Shown here piece after piece: positions 3,847 through 6,314 of a stretch of DNA of 6,314 nt. The stretch spans positions 1-6,314 of the forward strand of contig CAYZNJ010000042.1 of assembly GCA_964479745.1 (NCBI GenBank). The letters are read 5' to 3'. Under the pieces are notes generated by a model. That model searched no databases and was not told the origin of the DNA. It worked only from the letters and a program-made list of their open reading frames with translations. Source of the DNA: JACPNK01 sp964479745. GTDB taxonomy: Bacteria > Patescibacteriota > Minisyncoccia > 2-02-FULL-40-12 > IGHO2-12-FULL-4. Each line of letters begins with the position of its first letter. The stretch's first letter is position 1. The translations under genes were made by a program, and so were the position numbers.

Positions 3847-4899
3847 TTATATCTTTATCTCAACAACATCACCGTCTTGCACGACATAATCACGGCCGAC
3901 GAGTTTGAGGGTACCGTTTTCGCGCGCTTTGCTCCAGGCCTGTCCTGAAGCGCTTGCTGAACGGGAACCGGCTTCAAGCAACTTTTGCCAGTTGATTACC
4001 TCGGCCTTTATAAAAAGTTTTTCAAAGTCAGTATGAATGGCTCTGGCGGCAACAGGAATTGTGGTATTGCGCTTGGCTGTCCAAGCTCTGGTCTCATCTT
4101 CGCCGGTAGTGAGGAAGGTGATTAAATCCAAAGTGTGATAGCACTTGCGGATCAATTCGTCCAAACCGCTTTCCTTTAGCCCTACTTCTTCCAGCAGGAT
4201 GGTTTGATCCTCGGGCGGCACCTCCGACAAGGCCAGTTCAAAAGTATTGGATAATACGACATAATCAGCGCCCCCAACCGCAGTTAAAAGTTTTTCATCC
4301 GGTTGCCAGCGCTGGCGCAGTTGAGTTTCAGAAACATTAAAAACATAGACTATTTTTTTGTCGGTCAAAAGCTGTAAGGGGGGCATTCCGTCATCTGGCG
4401 GATTTTTCTTTTTTTTGTCTTCGCGTTTTTGTTTGGTTTCCAAATCTGCCAATTCCAGCTCGGTGTTAATCACGGCGATGTCATCGGCCGGGCTTGCCCC
4501 GTTAGAAGTAGGCCACTCTAAGTGGCCGTCAGTTCTAACGGGGTCTATCTTATTGTTAAAACGAATAACTTTTTCATCCTCAAATACCCGTACGACGTGA
4601 GCGATAGCATCCACCTCGCGGATATTGGCCAAAAACTTATTGCCCAAACCTTCGCCTTGAGCCGCGCCCTTTACCAACCCGGCAATGTCGTAAAATTCAA
4701 TAGCTGTGGGAACAACTTTTTTGGAATTTGATAACTTTGCGAGTTTTTCCAAGCGTTCGTCAGGTACGGCAACGACCCCGATATTCGGATCAATTGTCGT
4801 GAAAGGATAGTTAGATATATCAACTTGTTTTTTGGTCAGAGCCTTAAAAAAAGTAGATTTACCCACATTTGGCAGGCCTACAATTCCGATGGAGAGCAT
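3847..4899 (-). CDS. ychF: Redox/ribosome-associated ATPase-GTPase YchF (OLA1 family)
   Basis: YchF is an Obg-related P-loop NTPase, usually ATP-preferring, that associates with ribosomes. Motifs: G1 GLPNVGKS (8-15), switch I NYPFTTIDPN (30-39), G3 DIAGLVKGA (71-79), then NVSE (188-191) where canonical GTPases have NKxD, as is usual in YchF. The C-terminal TGS-type domain (about 257-350) contains RAWTAKR and IHTDFEKLF. Length (350) is near normal, but this hides several changes. About 17 extra residues (121-137) are encoded by palindrome B. The helical arm between DLET (154) and LQLLTDKK (175) is only about 20 residues, against roughly 55 in E. coli as I recall it. Nine extra residues, RSASASGQA (313-321), precede WSKAR. 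The ATG is 5 bases past the murC stop, without an SD, so coupling is likely. Confidence 0.97.
   Translation of the reverse strand: MLSIGIVGLPNVGKSTFFKALTKKQVDISNYPFTTIDPNIGVVAVPDERLEKLAKLSNSKKVVPTAIEFYDIAGLVKGAAQGEGLGNKFLANIREVDAIAHVVRVFEDEKVIRFNNKIDPVRTDGHLEWPTSNGASPADDIAVINTELELADLETKQKREDKKKKNPPDDGMPPLQLLTDKKIVYVFNVSETQLRQRWQPDEKLLTAVGGADYVVLSNTFELALSEVPPEDQTILLEEVGLKESGLDELIRKCYHTLDLITFLTTGEDETRAWTAKRNTTIPVAARAIHTDFEKLFIKAEVINWQKLLEAGSRSASASGQAWSKARENGTLKLVGRDYVVQDGDVVEIKI
4497..4543. repeat. Palindromic element B inserted in frame in ychF
   Basis: An 11-bp perfect stem (CCCCGTTAGAA at 4497-4507 with TTCTAACGGGG at 4533-4543) encloses a 7-bp perfect stem (GGCCACT 4511-4517 with AGTGGCC 4521-4527, loop CTA). 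It coincides with about 17 protein residues (121-137 of YchF) that are absent from the family pattern, in which a KxxP-ADDIxVINTEL segment runs continuously. The reading frame is kept. The left end GCTTGCCCCGT (4492-4502) is shared with element A. Confidence 0.75.
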
Positions 4900-4903
4900 A
4901 TGT

Positions 4904-6256
4904 TTATTTTATCAAATTTGTTAATTTCCAGACATCGCCGGCGCCGATGGTTAAGACCAGCGAGCCTTTTTTAATTTTGTTTTTTATGTGTCCGGCGGCT
5001 TCAAAGATTGTCGGCTGGTAAACGGCTTTTGAGCCGTTCTTTTTTATTTCGTTCACCAAATCTCTGCTGTGGATTTTGCCGGCTGATTCTCTGGCAGAGG
5101 TATATATGTTTAAGACTATCGTAAGGTCAGAGTCTTTGAAAGACTTGCCAAATTCTTTGAACAAAGCCTGGGTTCTGGTGAAAGTGTGCGGGTGGAAAAC
5201 GGTAACTATTTTTTTGTCCGGATATTTGTTTCTGATAGCGGCTAATGTGGCGGAAATTTCGGTCGGGTGATGGCCGTAATCGTCAATAACAGTGAAGTTT
5301 TTGTTGGGCACCAACTCCATTCTTCTTTTTGCTCCGCTAAAGTTTTTTAAAGCTTTTTGGATAACCTCTTTCTTAATTCCCAATCTTAAAGCCATGATTG
5401 CGCTGGCTGACGCATTTAAAATATTATGCCGGCCGTAAACGCCCAGCTCCAACTTGATAAATTCTTTTCCTTTGTGAAATAGCGAAAAACTATTGAGTTC
5501 TTTGTTTACATTTTTGATTTGGGAATCGGCACTGCGGCCAAAGCCGTAGCTTAAAAAGTTGCCATTAAGTTTTTTGAACAAACTTCTGCTTTGAGGGTCG
5601 TCAAAATTAAAAACTATTAAACCCTTGTTTTCTAAAATTTTGACGACAAATTCTTGGAAGGTCTTAAAATAATGCTTTTTATTTTTAAAAAAGTCTGGAT
5701 GGTCAAAATCTATGTTGGTAAGTATGACTTTTCTGGGCCAATAATGTTGAAGTTTATTTTGATATTCATCGGCTTCAAAAACAAAAAACTTAGGTTTAAC
5801 GACTTTTTGGTTAAGTTTTTCTGCAGTAGTGCCGGTTAAAGTCAGGGTCTGGCCGCCACTTTCCATAATTGAGCCGAGCATGGAAGTGGTTGTGGTTTTG
5901 CCGTGACTGCCGCAAATGGCGACAGAGCGCAGACTTTTAGAAATCTGGCCCACCATCTCGGGGTAGGAAACAAACTTTATTCCCAGAGATTTGGCTTCAG
6001 CAATTTCCGGATTGTTTTCGCTGTAAGCAGTTGAGGCCACTACCAAATCAGGTTTTTCCCGGACCACATTTTTGGCGTCAAAAATTTCAAAATAGGGGAT
6101 TTTATTTTTCTTAAGCTGTGCTTCGGTGAAAAACTTTTCGGAAGTGTCCGAACCGCTAACCTTGTGCCCCAGCTTTTTTAAAAGCACAGCCAAAGAAGAC
6201 GTGCCCGTGCCCTTTATGCCAACTAGGTAGATTTTTTTTGGGAATTTTAGTATCAT
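4904..6256 (-). CDS. murC: UDP-N-acetylmuramate--L-alanine ligase MurC
   Basis: MurC uses ATP to join L-alanine to UDP-MurNAc, the first peptide step of cytoplasmic peptidoglycan synthesis. At 450 residues it has all three Mur-ligase domains. The N-terminal nucleotide-fold is GIKGTGTSSLA (13-23; the usual form is GIGGxGMS). The central ATPase has P-loop GSHGKTTTT (116-124), EADEY (161-165) and NIDFDH (181-186), with GRHNILNA (275-282). The C-terminal domain has DDYGHHPTEI (325-334), HPHTFTRT (355-362) and TIGAGD (436-441). DDYGHHPTE and GRHN point to MurC/Mpl rather than MurD-F; Mpl is less likely in a minimal genome. It is upstream of ychF with a 4-base gap. No SD precedes the ATG. Its presence implies a peptidoglycan-building cell. 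Confidence 0.95.
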   Translation of the reverse strand: MILKFPKKIYLVGIKGTGTSSLAVLLKKLGHKVSGSDTSEKFFTEAQLKKNKIPYFEIFDAKNVVREKPDLVVASTAYSENNPEIAEAKSLGIKFVSYPEMVGQISKSLRSVAICGSHGKTTTTSMLGSIMESGGQTLTLTGTTAEKLNQKVVKPKFFVFEADEYQNKLQHYWPRKVILTNIDFDHPDFFKNKKHYFKTFQEFVVKILENKGLIVFNFDDPQSRSLFKKLNGNFLSYGFGRSADSQIKNVNKELNSFSLFHKGKEFIKLELGVYGRHNILNASASAIMALRLGIKKEVIQKALKNFSGAKRRMELVPNKNFTVIDDYGHHPTEISATLAAIRNKYPDKKIVTVFHPHTFTRTQALFKEFGKSFKDSDLTIVLNIYTSARESAGKIHSRDLVNEIKKNGSKAVYQPTIFEAAGHIKNKIKKGSLVLTIGAGDVWKLTNLIK

Positions 6257-6259
6257 TAC

Positions 6260-6265
6260 ATTCTA
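6260..6265 (-). promoter_or_regulatory. Possible -10 box directly before murC
   Basis: TAGAAT on the - strand matches TATAAT at five of six bases and ends three bases before the murC ATG. If used, the mRNA would start at or inside the start codon, i.e. leaderless, which fits the missing SD. No good -35 box is visible 16-18 bases upstream, so murC might instead be read from further outside the window. Confidence 0.3.
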
Positions 6266-6314
6266 AGAAATCATTAAGACATTATTTCTTCGGACCTTCG
6301 AAAAACCCAGCGAG

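Overview
This 6.3 kb window looks like chromosomal DNA of a small-genome bacterium of the Candidate Phyla Radiation (Patescibacteria, Parcubacteria-like). That placement is an inference. It rests on very tight packing, several genes with no visible Shine-Dalgarno sequence, a streamlined antitoxin typical of these genomes, a zinc-type S18 and a YchF with a much reduced helical arm. TGA, TAA and TAG are all read as stops, so the code is standard.

Layout: (1) 1-129 is a leader with a hairpin at its left edge, followed by recA on the + strand. (2) 1186-1513 has no protein gene. Nearly all of it folds into a branched RNA-like structure (element E1, about 1188-1396), followed by a terminator and a clear promoter. 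(3) 1514-1864 is an unrecognised, aromatic-rich small protein with its own promoter, a strong SD and a terminator. (4) 1931-1982 is a palindromic tandem repeat with a run of nine G. It is followed by a lone antitoxin gene and a short remnant of its toxin gene. (5) On the - strand, one operon reads rpsF (S6), element E2, ssb, rpsR (S18). Its promoter has an almost consensus -35 box and an exact 17-base spacer. (6) Further right on the - strand, murC and ychF lie 4 bases apart.

The main discovery is that E1 (after recA) and E2 (between rpsF and ssb) are two copies of one structured element. Each is in the same orientation as its neighbouring genes, and each starts a few bases after a stop codon. 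They share a branched fold: a closing stem P1 with a U-tract/CCGGACG internal-loop motif, a hairpin P2 with an identical seven-base loop UCCAGCG on unrelated stem sequences, an 18-bp stem P3 with a conserved end and a covarying middle, and a hairpin P4. E1 has one extra arm, P5. Compensatory changes between the copies are visible directly. I recognise no known RNA family in it.

A second theme is palindromic elements. One sits just after the ychF stop. A related one, sharing an 11-base end, sits inside ychF in frame and adds about 17 residues to the protein. The genes serve recombination and ssDNA handling (RecA, SSB), ribosome assembly and translation (S6, S18, YchF) and peptidoglycan synthesis (MurC).
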